Assembly: GCA_958348225.1 (NCBI GenBank)
Contig: CATVYG010000005.1
Coordinates: 1 to 64,000, forward strand
From: an uncultured Collinsella sp.
GTDB taxonomy: Bacteria; Actinomycetota; Coriobacteriia; Coriobacteriales; Coriobacteriaceae
Direction of reading: 5' to 3'
DNA: 64,000 nucleotides
Part shown: positions 44,397-52,337 of the stretch, one piece after another
Layout: each line of letters starts with the position of its first letter
Position numbering within the stretch: position 1 is the stretch's first letter
Made by a program: the position numbers and the translations under genes
The notes under the pieces: generated by a model
The model's database searches: none
The model's input: the letters and a program-made list of their open reading frames with translations, nothing else
Told to the model about the DNA's origin: nothing

Positions 44397-44450
44397 CACT
44401 CCGCAGCACGAAGCCCCTTCCAAACGCGCGAAGCGCGCCATTAATTCCCC
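44397..44450. repeat. Degenerate copy of the nested-hairpin core
   Basis: GCACTCCGCAGCACGAAG followed by CGCGCGAAGCGCGC resembles the left half and tip of the core in elements A and B, without the outer arms. It lies about 35 bp before element B. Confidence 0.45.
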
Positions 44451-44483
44451 CAGCCAGTAATCCGCCGAAGACCGGACATCGCA

Positions 44484-44610
44484 GGGCCCGCCATCAGTTT
44501 ACTTTTAGGCACACTCCGCAGGACGCAAGAAGCCCTCGCCGCACGAAGTGCGCAGCGAGGGCTTCTTGCATGTCCGAGGACGTGCCTAAAAGTAAACTGA
44601 TGGCGGGCCC
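44484..44610. repeat. Nested hairpin element B, downstream of ppc
   Basis: Perfect 29-bp outer arms (44484-44512 and 44582-44610) enclose a core that shares CTCCGCAGGACG, CGCACGAAGTGCGCAGCG and CATGTCCGAGGACG with element A. The arms differ entirely from those of element A. It lies 21 bp beyond the ppc stop on the minus strand. Confidence 0.95.
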
Positions 44611-44631
44611 GGACGACTACAGGGCTATCGA

Positions 44632-47445
44632 TTACCCCGTGTTCTGCAATCCTGCCGAGACGCCGGTCACAGTCGAAAGAATCAGGCTCATGTACTCGGC
44701 CTTCTTCTCCTCGGCCATCTCGTCCTGGTTCATACGCACCTCACGAAGGGCGCGGACCTGGGCGATGGACAGGGCGTCGACATAGGGGTTACGCACGCGA
44801 ACGGCGCAGCCGAGCACGCGACGACGCTGCAGCGGCCACTCATCACCGACGATGGCAAGGACCCACTTACGGGTGAGCTGCATCTCGGTAAAGACCTTCT
44901 TGGACAGATCATCGCGGTCGCCCAGATGCAGATACATCTTGGCGATACGCTGATCGGTCTTAGCGATCGACATCTCGATGTTGTCGATAAAGGTGCGGAA
45001 GAACGGCCACTCCTGATAGGCAGCCTTGAGCTGGTCAAGGTCACCCAGCTGCTCGCAGGCGGTGCCCAGGCCGTACCAAGCGGCCAGGTTGATGCGTGCC
45101 TGGCTCCAGCTGAAGATCCACGGAATGGTACGCAGGTCGTCGAGCGACTTGGCGCCCAGGCCGCGCTTGGCGGGACGCGAGCCGATCGGCAGCAAGCCGA
45201 CCTCGGTCAGCGGCGTCACGGTCGAGAACCACGGTGTAAAGTCCTCGGTGTTCAACAGGTCCAGATAGCGCTCGTGGCTTGCGGCGTTGAGCTTCTCTGC
45301 CATATCCCAGAACTTCTGCGTGGTCTCGGTGTTGGTCTTCTCGACACTCGGGGCCGACTGCAAAAGCGTTGCGGCGGCAACGGACTCAACATGACGCTGA
45401 GCCAGCGTGCGGTTGCCGTAACGGGCAAAGATGACTTCGCCCTGCTCGGTAAGCTTAAAGAAGCAGTTGACCGAACCCTTGGGCTGCGCCAGCACGGCCT
45501 TGTTGGCCGGGCCGCCGCCACGGCCCACGGCACCGCCGCGACCGTGCATGAGCACCAGGTCGATATCGTTCTTCTCTGCCCACTTGGCGATGCGCTCCTG
45601 CGCAGAATGCAGCGCGAGCATGGCCGTGGTAGGACCGGCGTCCTTGGAGGAGTCGGAATAGCCCAGCATAACCTCCATGCGGCGGTTGGTCTGAGCAAGG
45701 CGCTTCTGTACCACGGGCAGCGTGAGCATCTGGTCGAGCACGTCGACGCAGCCCTCGAGGTCCTCGAGCTGCTCGAACAGCGGGATCACGTCGAGCTCGG
45801 GAACGTCCTCCTCGTGTGCGAAGGACAGGTGGGCAAGCTCAAAGACGTCGGCCACATGCTGGGCGCTCTTGGTAAACGAGATGATGTAGCGGTGCGCCAT
45901 CTTCTTGCCGTAGCGCTTTTGGATGGAACCGATAGCGCGGAAGGTGTCGATGACCTCGCGCGTCATGGGCTGCAGATCGCCATGGATACCGTTCTCGTGG
46001 ATATCCTTGAGGGCGCGGGCATGCACCACGGAGTGCTGACGGAACTCCATCTCGACCATATGGAAGCCGAAGGACTCGACCTGCCAGATGATGGTCTGCA
46101 CCGGGCCGTAGGCGGCACGGACGGCACCGCAGGCGGCCAGCGAGCGCTGGACGACGCGCAGGTCCTCCAAGAACTCATCGGCGCTGTGGTACATAGTGTC
46201 GGTGATGCGACGCACGGTGGCGTTCAGACGATCGGCCATGACGAGCATGACGGCGCGATGCGGCTCGTGCTCGGAAATCAGCTCGGCGCGAGCCGTGTAC
46301 TGAGCGCTCATCTCGACCTGATGGTTCCACAGGTTCATGAGCTCTGCCGACGGCTTGCTGTAGGCGGCCTCGAGCGTAAGGTTGCGGCCGATGCGGCGGC
46401 ACTTGTCCTCGAGCTTGAGCACCATGTGCGTGAAGTACTTGGCGGCGACCTCGCGGCTCACCTTGGCGGTAACGTTGGGGTTGCCGTCGCGGTCGGAACC
46501 GATCCAGCTGCCGGGATGGAAGAACGCCGGGCACAGCGGCGGCACGGTACCGGCCTTGTCGCCCAGCACCCAGTCGTCAAAACGACGATAGATGACGGGG
46601 ATGACGTCGAACAGTGTGTTATCGAAGATGTCGATGATGGTATCGGCTTCCTCGACCGGCGTGGGCTTCTTGAGCGCGATGGGACTCGTACGCACCAGGG
46701 CGTCGATCTCCTGCAGCATATGGCGCTCGTTCTCCACCAGGCCGGAGCCGCCCAGGCGCGGACGCTCCTCCAGCAGGTTGGAGATACGGCGAATCTTGCC
46801 CTCGACGGCCTTACGACGGGCCTCGGTGGGATGTGCGGTAAAGACAGGGTGGAACTCGAGCTTGTCGAGCAGCTCGTTGGCGCCCTCGACACCCATCTCG
46901 TTTATCAACTGGTGATAGGCAACGGTGAGTTCGTTGGCGGGATCGACCTCGGTATCGGTCGACGCACCTGCCTCGCGCTCGCGCAGCTGCGCCACGCGGT
47001 AGTTCTCCTCCGACAGGTTTGCCAGATGGAAGAAGCTCGTAAAGGCGCGAACGATGACCTGCTGCTTATCGAGCGGCAGGCTGTCAATCAGATCGACGAC
47101 TTCGCGAAACGCCACAGCGGTGGGCTCGTCGGCAGTGGGCACGCCCTGCTCGTCAACGGACTCATCGGCAGCGCGGCTACCGGGGTTGCCAGCATTGGCC
47201 ACAATCTCGGCTGTCAAAATCTTGTCGAACAGGTCCGCGATCTCGGGATCATACTCGCTAAGCACACGACGTTCCAGGCGCAGGAACAGCGCCAGATTAT
47301 CGCGCAGCTCCTCGGGGATCTCGATCTCGGCGAGACGCTCCCTGGACTCGGCATTCGAGCCGATTCGGTTAACGAGGCGGTTGACCACGGCAGCGACGCG
47401 CGCCGCGGCTTCGGGTACAGACTGGTTGCTTAGGTTCTCAGCCAC
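44632..47445 (-). CDS. ppc: Phosphoenolpyruvate carboxylase
   Basis: This protein of about 937 residues has the PEPC signatures VFTAHPTEARRKAVEGKIRR-like HPVFTAHPTEARRK, the VMLGYSDSSKDAGPTTA block and LMHGRGGAVGRGGGP (glycine loop). QNTG at the C-terminus matches the conserved terminal residues of the family. It carboxylates PEP to oxaloacetate. Two starts compete: ATG 47457 has AGGAGG only one base away, while GTG 47445 has GGGAGG four bases upstream. I prefer the GTG. The downstream side ends in nested element B. Confidence 0.95.
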   Translation of the reverse strand: MAENLSNQSVPEAAARVAAVVNRLVNRIGSNAESRERLAEIEIPEELRDNLALFLRLERRVLSEYDPEIADLFDKILTAEIVANAGNPGSRAADESVDEQGVPTADEPTAVAFREVVDLIDSLPLDKQQVIVRAFTSFFHLANLSEENYRVAQLREREAGASTDTEVDPANELTVAYHQLINEMGVEGANELLDKLEFHPVFTAHPTEARRKAVEGKIRRISNLLEERPRLGGSGLVENERHMLQEIDALVRTSPIALKKPTPVEEADTIIDIFDNTLFDVIPVIYRRFDDWVLGDKAGTVPPLCPAFFHPGSWIGSDRDGNPNVTAKVSREVAAKYFTHMVLKLEDKCRRIGRNLTLEAAYSKPSAELMNLWNHQVEMSAQYTARAELISEHEPHRAVMLVMADRLNATVRRITDTMYHSADEFLEDLRVVQRSLAACGAVRAAYGPVQTIIWQVESFGFHMVEMEFRQHSVVHARALKDIHENGIHGDLQPMTREVIDTFRAIGSIQKRYGKKMAHRYIISFTKSAQHVADVFELAHLSFAHEEDVPELDVIPLFEQLEDLEGCVDVLDQMLTLPVVQKRLAQTNRRMEVMLGYSDSSKDAGPTTAMLALHSAQERIAKWAEKNDIDLVLMHGRGGAVGRGGGPANKAVLAQPKGSVNCFFKLTEQGEVIFARYGNRTLAQRHVESVAAATLLQSAPSVEKTNTETTQKFWDMAEKLNAASHERYLDLLNTEDFTPWFSTVTPLTEVGLLPIGSRPAKRGLGAKSLDDLRTIPWIFSWSQARINLAAWYGLGTACEQLGDLDQLKAAYQEWPFFRTFIDNIEMSIAKTDQRIAKMYLHLGDRDDLSKKVFTEMQLTRKWVLAIVGDEWPLQRRRVLGCAVRVRNPYVDALSIAQVRALREVRMNQDEMAEEKKAEYMSLILSTVTGVSAGLQNTG

Positions 47446-47703
47446 GTTTCCTCCCATTCCTCCTTCTATGCACGTAACATGCGGTATTCATTATAGGCGC
47501 TTGAGAAATACTTTCGACACTGATTGCGCTTTACCACACAAAAGTATTTTCTGCATTGCAAGGGTTTTTGCCCCAAATGGTCGTATTTCTCGGTGGACGG
47601 CGTATGCAAACGAGGGCATTCCGCATAAAAGCGAAACACCCCCGTAACAATCGCTCGCAACGAGCTGAGCGTTTTAGTGAATCCACAGCTCAAAAATCAT
47701 GCG

Positions 47704-49017
47704 CTACAGGCGCTCGCGAACCGCCTCGACCACGCAGGCCAGATCGACGAGAACCTCGTCATGGCTCTCCATGTCGCGCACTTTGACCTTGCCGGCGGCA
47801 AGCTCGTCGCCACCCAGGACCAAAATGAGCTTGGCGCCCACCTTGTCGGCCTGCTTAAACTGGGCCTTGAGCGAACGGCCCTGATAGTCGGCCTCGGTCA
47901 CAATCCCTGCGGCGCGAAGCTGCTGCGTAATGGTAAAGACGTTCTGACGCAGCTCCTTGCCGGCGTTAGCAACGTAGACGCACGGGACCTCCTCGGCACC
48001 CAGATCGCTGCCAAAGGCCTGCAGGGCCAGCAGGGCGCGCTCAAAACCGACAGCGAAGCCGACGCCCGCCGTAGGCTTGCCACCCTCGAGCTCGACCAAG
48101 CCGTCATAACGACCGCCGCCACCGATGGAGCCGACACCGGCGCCGGGAGCCTCGACCTCAAAGACAGTACGGGTGTAGTAGTCCAGGCCACGCACCAAGG
48201 TGGGATCCTCGACATATTCGATACCCGCCGCATCCAAATAGCGCTTGACCTGCTCGTAGTGCTCGCGACACTCGTCGCACAGGTTGTCGCCCATCAGCGG
48301 GGCCTCGGCCATGATCTCGCGGCAGTGGTCGTTCTTGCAGTCGAAGGCGCGCAGCGGGTTGAGCTCGGCGCGTTCCCGGCACTCGTCGCACATCTCGTCG
48401 GCGTGATCGAGAATGAACTGCTTGACCTGCTCGCGATAGGCCGGACGGCATTGGGCATCGCCCATTGAGTTAATGAGTAGACGAAGCTTGGAAAGATCGA
48501 AGCCCAGGCGCTTGTAAAACTCCATGAGCATAATGATGCACTCAGCGTCTGCCGCCGGATCGGGAGCGCCGAGCCACTCGATGCCTACCTGGTGGAACTG
48601 ACGCAGGCGACCCTTCTGGGGACGCTCGCCGCGGAACATAGCCTCGGCGTAGTAAGCCTTAAACGGCGTGGAGCCCTGGGGCACCAGGTTGTTCTCCACG
48701 ACGGCGCGCACCACACCGGCCGTGCCCTCGGGGCGAAGCGCCAGGCGCTGCTTGGGCTTGAGCTTGGTATCGGTGCCCTCGGTAAAGACGCGCTCCAGGT
48801 TGGCGCCGCTAAACACGCGGAACATCTCCTTGCGCACGACGTCGGTCGACTGGCCGATGCCGTGGACAAACACGTCCACCTGCTCGATGGCGGGCGTCTC
48901 GATGGGCTTAAAGCCAAACGGCTCGAACACGCCGGCAGCGATCTGCTGCATCTTTTGCCAGGCGCGCATCTCAGCGCCGATAAGGTCGCGGGTTCCCTCC
49001 GCCTTCTGTGCCTGCAT
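47704..49017 (-). CDS. hisS: Histidyl-tRNA synthetase
   Basis: This 437-residue class II synthetase has an N-terminal KAEGTRDLIGAEM, LALRPEGTAGVVRA (motif 2 region), VRGLDYYTRTVFEVEA (HisA motif) and GGRYDGLVELEGG (HisB/motif 3 region), then an anticodon-binding domain. It charges tRNA-His. ATG 49017 follows AAAGGTG. The much longer open frame upstream to 49413 runs through hairpins and antisense to the MFS remnant and is not coding. Confidence 0.96.
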   Translation of the reverse strand: MQAQKAEGTRDLIGAEMRAWQKMQQIAAGVFEPFGFKPIETPAIEQVDVFVHGIGQSTDVVRKEMFRVFSGANLERVFTEGTDTKLKPKQRLALRPEGTAGVVRAVVENNLVPQGSTPFKAYYAEAMFRGERPQKGRLRQFHQVGIEWLGAPDPAADAECIIMLMEFYKRLGFDLSKLRLLINSMGDAQCRPAYREQVKQFILDHADEMCDECRERAELNPLRAFDCKNDHCREIMAEAPLMGDNLCDECREHYEQVKRYLDAAGIEYVEDPTLVRGLDYYTRTVFEVEAPGAGVGSIGGGGRYDGLVELEGGKPTAGVGFAVGFERALLALQAFGSDLGAEEVPCVYVANAGKELRQNVFTITQQLRAAGIVTEADYQGRSLKAQFKQADKVGAKLILVLGGDELAAGKVKVRDMESHDEVLVDLACVVEAVRERL

Positions 49018-49080
49018 GGGCAAACACCTTTCTTTTAATATCGCGTCATAGGTAGTGGTCATTATACGGCACAAACACAA

Positions 49081-49146
49081 ACCGCGGCGGCGCATCTGAC
49101 CGAACGAGGGTATGGGGGCTCGTTCGGCCCGATGCACCGCCGCGGT
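49081..49146. repeat. Nested hairpin upstream of hisS
   Basis: Outer arms of 16 bp with one mismatch (49081-49096 and 49131-49146) enclose a CGAACGAG/CTCGTTCG stem. On the minus strand it lies in the hisS leader. Confidence 0.8.
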
Positions 49147-49222
49147 GTGCAATCTGCAATCCTTCCGCCTCTTCGGATCACAAAATCCGTTGGACGGAAA
49201 GACTTCGGGTAATCTCTTGAGC

Positions 49223-49286
49223 CCGTGGCTGCATGGGAAACCGAATAACGGTACGAGCATCCATTCGGCTTCCAAGGCAGCCACGG
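49223..49286. repeat. Nested hairpin downstream of the MFS remnant
   Basis: CCGTGGCTGC and its complement (49223-49232, 49277-49286) enclose a GGGAAACCGAAT stem with its imperfect complement. It follows the transporter pseudogene on the minus strand and may have been its terminator. Confidence 0.75.
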
Positions 49287-49322
49287 ACAAAACGGGGCAA
49301 AGAGCTACGAGCGACGTCGTCC

Positions 49323-49731
49323 CTACTCCCCCGCCACGCTCGCGCGCAGCTTGGCAGCGATGGGCTCGGACGCCAGCAGGAACACGAGCATAATCGCGGA
49401 GCACACCAGGCACACGATCCAGGTGCTCGCAAAGGAGCCCGTAGCGTCGAACAGCACACCCGAGACGATGGCGCCCACGGTGTCACCGACCATCTCGAGC
49501 GAGGTAATGGTGCCCGTGACCTTGCCCAGGTCGGCCATGCCAAACTGCTTAGACGCAGCGATCGTGGGCGTTGGAGATGGTGTACTGCGCAAGGGAAATG
49601 CCCAGGTCGCTGACGATGAGCGGCTGGAACAGGCTCATGCAGTTGACGAAAATCGTGTAGCACGTGGCCATGATCACGAAGCCAGAGGCCACCACGAGCC
49701 AGCCGGGGAAGAACTTACGTTGCAGGGGCAT
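49323..49731 (-). pseudogene. MFS transporter with large internal deletion
   Basis: The first 55 residues (49731 to about 49567) are an MFS N-terminus: PGWLVVASGFVIMATCYTIFV, with the first helix. The last 75 residues (from about 49560 to 49323) are an MFS C-terminus with FGMADLGKVTGTI, SGVLFDATGSF and two helices. The two parts are in different frames and meet near 49555-49575. About two thirds of a normal 400-residue transporter is missing. Its start is three bases after the amidohydrolase stop, so the two were one operon. Confidence 0.85.
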
Positions 49732-49734
49732 TGG

Positions 49735-51036
49735 TTACTCCCTGTGGTCGGCGATATAGCCCAAAGCGACGGCGGTATAAGCCGCGGCACCGAGCGGCAG
49801 CTCGGCATCGTTAAAGCGCGCCTTGGGATGGTGCTGGGCAAAATGCTCATCCGTATCGGTTACAGCGGCGCCCACGGTAAAGTACGCACTCGGGATCTCG
49901 CTCGAGATCAAAGCGAAGTCCTCGCTCGCCATGGCGTGGAACAACGGCAGGAAGGCAGCCTTGGGCAGCACCGCGCCCACGTAGCCAAGCGACGCCTGCG
50001 TCATGCCGTCGTCGAGTACCAGCGGCGGAACATCCGAAAGCGTCTCGATAGTCGCCGGCGTGCGATACGTTGCGGCCACACCGTTGACGACCTCGGCGAT
50101 GCGGGTCTTGAGGTGCTCCATGAGCTCGACGTCGAAGCCGCGCAACGTTCCCTCGAGCACGCAGGTGTCGGGGATGACGTTGGCCGCCAAGCCGCCAGCG
50201 AACTTACCCACGGTAAGCGCGACCTCCTTGGCCGCCGGCACCTCACGGGAGATAAGCTCCTGAAGCGCCAGGTGCACATGCACGCCGGCCGTAATGGGGT
50301 CGATGCAGATCTCGGGGCTCGAGCCATGGCCGCCCTTGCCCTGAAGCGTGATGCGAAAACCGTACACGCCCGAGAGCGCCGGGCTGCCGTAGAGCACCAG
50401 GCCAAGCGGCGATTGGCTGTTAACGTGCATGGCGAAGGCGGCCTGGGGACGCGGGTTCTGCAGCAGACCGTCGGCGATGGCGGCGCGGGCACCCTCAAAG
50501 GTTTCCTCGCCCGGTTGGAACAGCAACTTAATCGTGGCGTTGGCGTCGACAAGCTCGGACTCGCGGGCCTTGAGCAGGCGCGCCGCACCAAGCAGCGCCG
50601 TCGCGTGCATATCGTGTCCGCATGCGTGCATGCAGCCGTTCGTAGAGGCGAAAGGCTCGCCTGACTCTTCAGCAACAGGCAGGGCATCCATGTCGCCACG
50701 GAGTATGATGACCGCACCGGCCTGTTTGTCCGTGCACGTACCGTTACCCCGAGCAGCAGCTGCCGCGCCGGCACCGATTAGGCCAACGACACAGGAGCCG
50801 TCAACAAGCACGGCATAGGGAATATCCATCTCGTCCAGACGCGCCTGGATAAAGGCGGACGTCTGTGGAAGGTTGTTACCGAGCTCAGGCGTTTGATGGA
50901 GATCATGGCGCCATGCGGCAAGCTCGTTGGCAAACGCCTGAGCTTCTGCAACAAGACCGTCACCGATAGCGGCCTGCGCCGCCGCGGTGGCCTTGGGCGC
51001 TGGTTGCGGTTGAAGATCGGACTGAGCTGGTGCCAT
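49735..51036 (-). CDS. M20-family amidohydrolase (N-acyl amino acid or peptide hydrolase)
   Basis: This 433-residue protein of the M20D/hippurate hydrolase family has WRHDLHQTPELGNNLPQT, GDMDALPVAEESGEPF, HACGHDMHATALLGAARLL and FQPGEETFEGA with the metal ligands, and a dimerisation domain insert (GKGGHGSSP). These enzymes remove acyl groups from amino acids or cleave short conjugates in the cytoplasm. ATG 51036 follows CTGGAGGG. The truncated MFS gene directly behind was probably its importer, so the uptake half of this unit seems lost. Confidence 0.88.
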   Translation of the reverse strand: MAPAQSDLQPQPAPKATAAAQAAIGDGLVAEAQAFANELAAWRHDLHQTPELGNNLPQTSAFIQARLDEMDIPYAVLVDGSCVVGLIGAGAAAAARGNGTCTDKQAGAVIILRGDMDALPVAEESGEPFASTNGCMHACGHDMHATALLGAARLLKARESELVDANATIKLLFQPGEETFEGARAAIADGLLQNPRPQAAFAMHVNSQSPLGLVLYGSPALSGVYGFRITLQGKGGHGSSPEICIDPITAGVHVHLALQELISREVPAAKEVALTVGKFAGGLAANVIPDTCVLEGTLRGFDVELMEHLKTRIAEVVNGVAATYRTPATIETLSDVPPLVLDDGMTQASLGYVGAVLPKAAFLPLFHAMASEDFALISSEIPSAYFTVGAAVTDTDEHFAQHHPKARFNDAELPLGAAAYTAVALGYIADHRE

Positions 51037-51113
51037 AAATGCCCTCCAGTAACGTTTTTGCAGTAAGCACTTTGATAGCGTAAAGCGCAAGGTACAACTT
51101 TAAGGGCGAGGCA

Positions 51114-51140
51114 TAAAAAATGCCGCCCCAGGAGGGCGGC
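51114..51140 (-). terminator. Rho-independent terminator of the EamA transporter gene
   Basis: GCCGCCC/GGGCGGC stem (51122-51140) with ATTTTTT on the minus strand, 13 bp after the stop codon. Confidence 0.88.
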
Positions 51141-51152
51141 GCAACAAGTTGT

Positions 51153-52136
51153 TTACAATTGCGGGCGCGGCTTTCGACGCAAAAAATCGAAGTGAGTCTC
51201 GCTCAAGATAATCGACAGGAAGATAAGCACAAAGCCGGCGAGCAGGCGCGAGGTGAGCGCCTCCCCCATCAGCAGCACCGAAAACAACACGCCCGAAGGC
51301 GACTCCATCGAAAGGAGCAGCGAGCCCGTCGAAGCCGGGACATGCGCCAGGCCGACGTTTTGGATGAGCAGAGCCACGCATGTGCAGCCCACCGAGAGAA
51401 ACGCCATCACACAGATAAAATTCGGCGTCCACACGGACAGAGGCGCCTGGGTCTCGAATAGCAGCGACGAGATCAGGCTCAGCACGCCATTGCCCACAAA
51501 CATCCAAAACGTGATGACGTTGATGTCCATTTTGCGACCGTACTTGGCGGTCACCGCCATCTGGATGGCGAAGAAGACCGCGCCGCCCAGCGTAATGGCA
51601 TCGCCGATGTTGAACTCGACGCTATCGAGCGCCACCAGGCCAATGCCCGCCAAGCACAGCAGTGCCGCGCCCAGATTATAGCGGGTGAGTTTTTCGCCGC
51701 TCAGAAAATAGCTCGCAAAGGGCACGAGGATGCAGTACGTACCCGTCAAAAACGCGTTCTTGCCCGCCGTGGTGTGCGCCAGACCGACCGTCTGCAGGAC
51801 GTAGGCGGCCCACATAAGTGTGCCCATTCCAAGTCCGACGATAAGATTGCGGGCGTTGAGGTGCGCGATGATGCGCTTGTGGAAGATGACAAACATGACC
51901 AACGCCGCAGGCAGAAAGCGCACGTAGAGCAGTTCAAACACCGGAATAGTGTCGAGCGCGTCCTTCATAGTGGTAAAGGAGTAGCCCCAGATAATCGCCA
52001 CCGAAAGCAGTAGAACTTTCCAGAACAACGGCGAACGAGCACCGGCGCCACGGGAGGCGCCGCCCGCACCCAGGTCCTCGCGAGCAACAGGGCTATCGGG
52101 CATCATTTCGATATTGTCAGTGACATGCTGGGGCAT
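51153..52136 (-). CDS. EamA/DMT-family transporter
   Basis: This 327-residue protein has ten predicted membrane helices in two EamA repeats. The first begins VAIIWGYSFTTMKDAL; the second includes SVGCTCVALLIQNVGLAHVPASTGSLLLSMESPSGVLFS, with the family's Pro-containing penultimate helix. About 35 hydrophilic residues precede the first helix. The family exports metabolites such as amino acids; the substrate is unknown. It has its own terminator, and the neighbours give no hint. Confidence 0.85.
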   Translation of the reverse strand: MPQHVTDNIEMMPDSPVAREDLGAGGASRGAGARSPLFWKVLLLSVAIIWGYSFTTMKDALDTIPVFELLYVRFLPAALVMFVIFHKRIIAHLNARNLIVGLGMGTLMWAAYVLQTVGLAHTTAGKNAFLTGTYCILVPFASYFLSGEKLTRYNLGAALLCLAGIGLVALDSVEFNIGDAITLGGAVFFAIQMAVTAKYGRKMDINVITFWMFVGNGVLSLISSLLFETQAPLSVWTPNFICVMAFLSVGCTCVALLIQNVGLAHVPASTGSLLLSMESPSGVLFSVLLMGEALTSRLLAGFVLIFLSIILSETHFDFLRRKPRPQL

Positions 52137-52205
52137 AGGGCGTCCTCGCGCTCAATCTGGGCGTGGTGTCCGCACGCGCGTGACCGCATGCCGCCTCATG
52201 GTCAA

Positions 52206-52240
52206 ATAAAAACAGGGCGCACCGGACCCCCGGCACGCCC
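52206..52240 (-). terminator. Terminator-like hairpin upstream of the EamA gene
   Basis: An 11-bp stem with a TG/TG internal mismatch (52214-52224 with 52230-52240) is followed by TGTTTTTATTT on the minus strand. Together with the hairpin at 52289-52321 it probably ends the YhgE operon. Confidence 0.75.
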
Positions 52241-52288
52241 CGCTACTGTAGCAACAACCAAGCAGCCCATGCAATTCACTCAGCTAAA

Positions 52289-52321
52289 GCGTCGGAACAG
52301 AAAACCTCGATGTTCCGACGG
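52289..52321 (-). terminator. Hairpin after the YhgE/Pip gene pair
   Basis: An 11-bp stem (GCGTCGGAACA with TGTTCCGACG(G)C) lies 17 bp after the stop codon of the shorter YhgE/Pip gene; the T-run is weak. Confidence 0.55.
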
Positions 52322-52337
52322 CGTTTACGTTGCTGTA

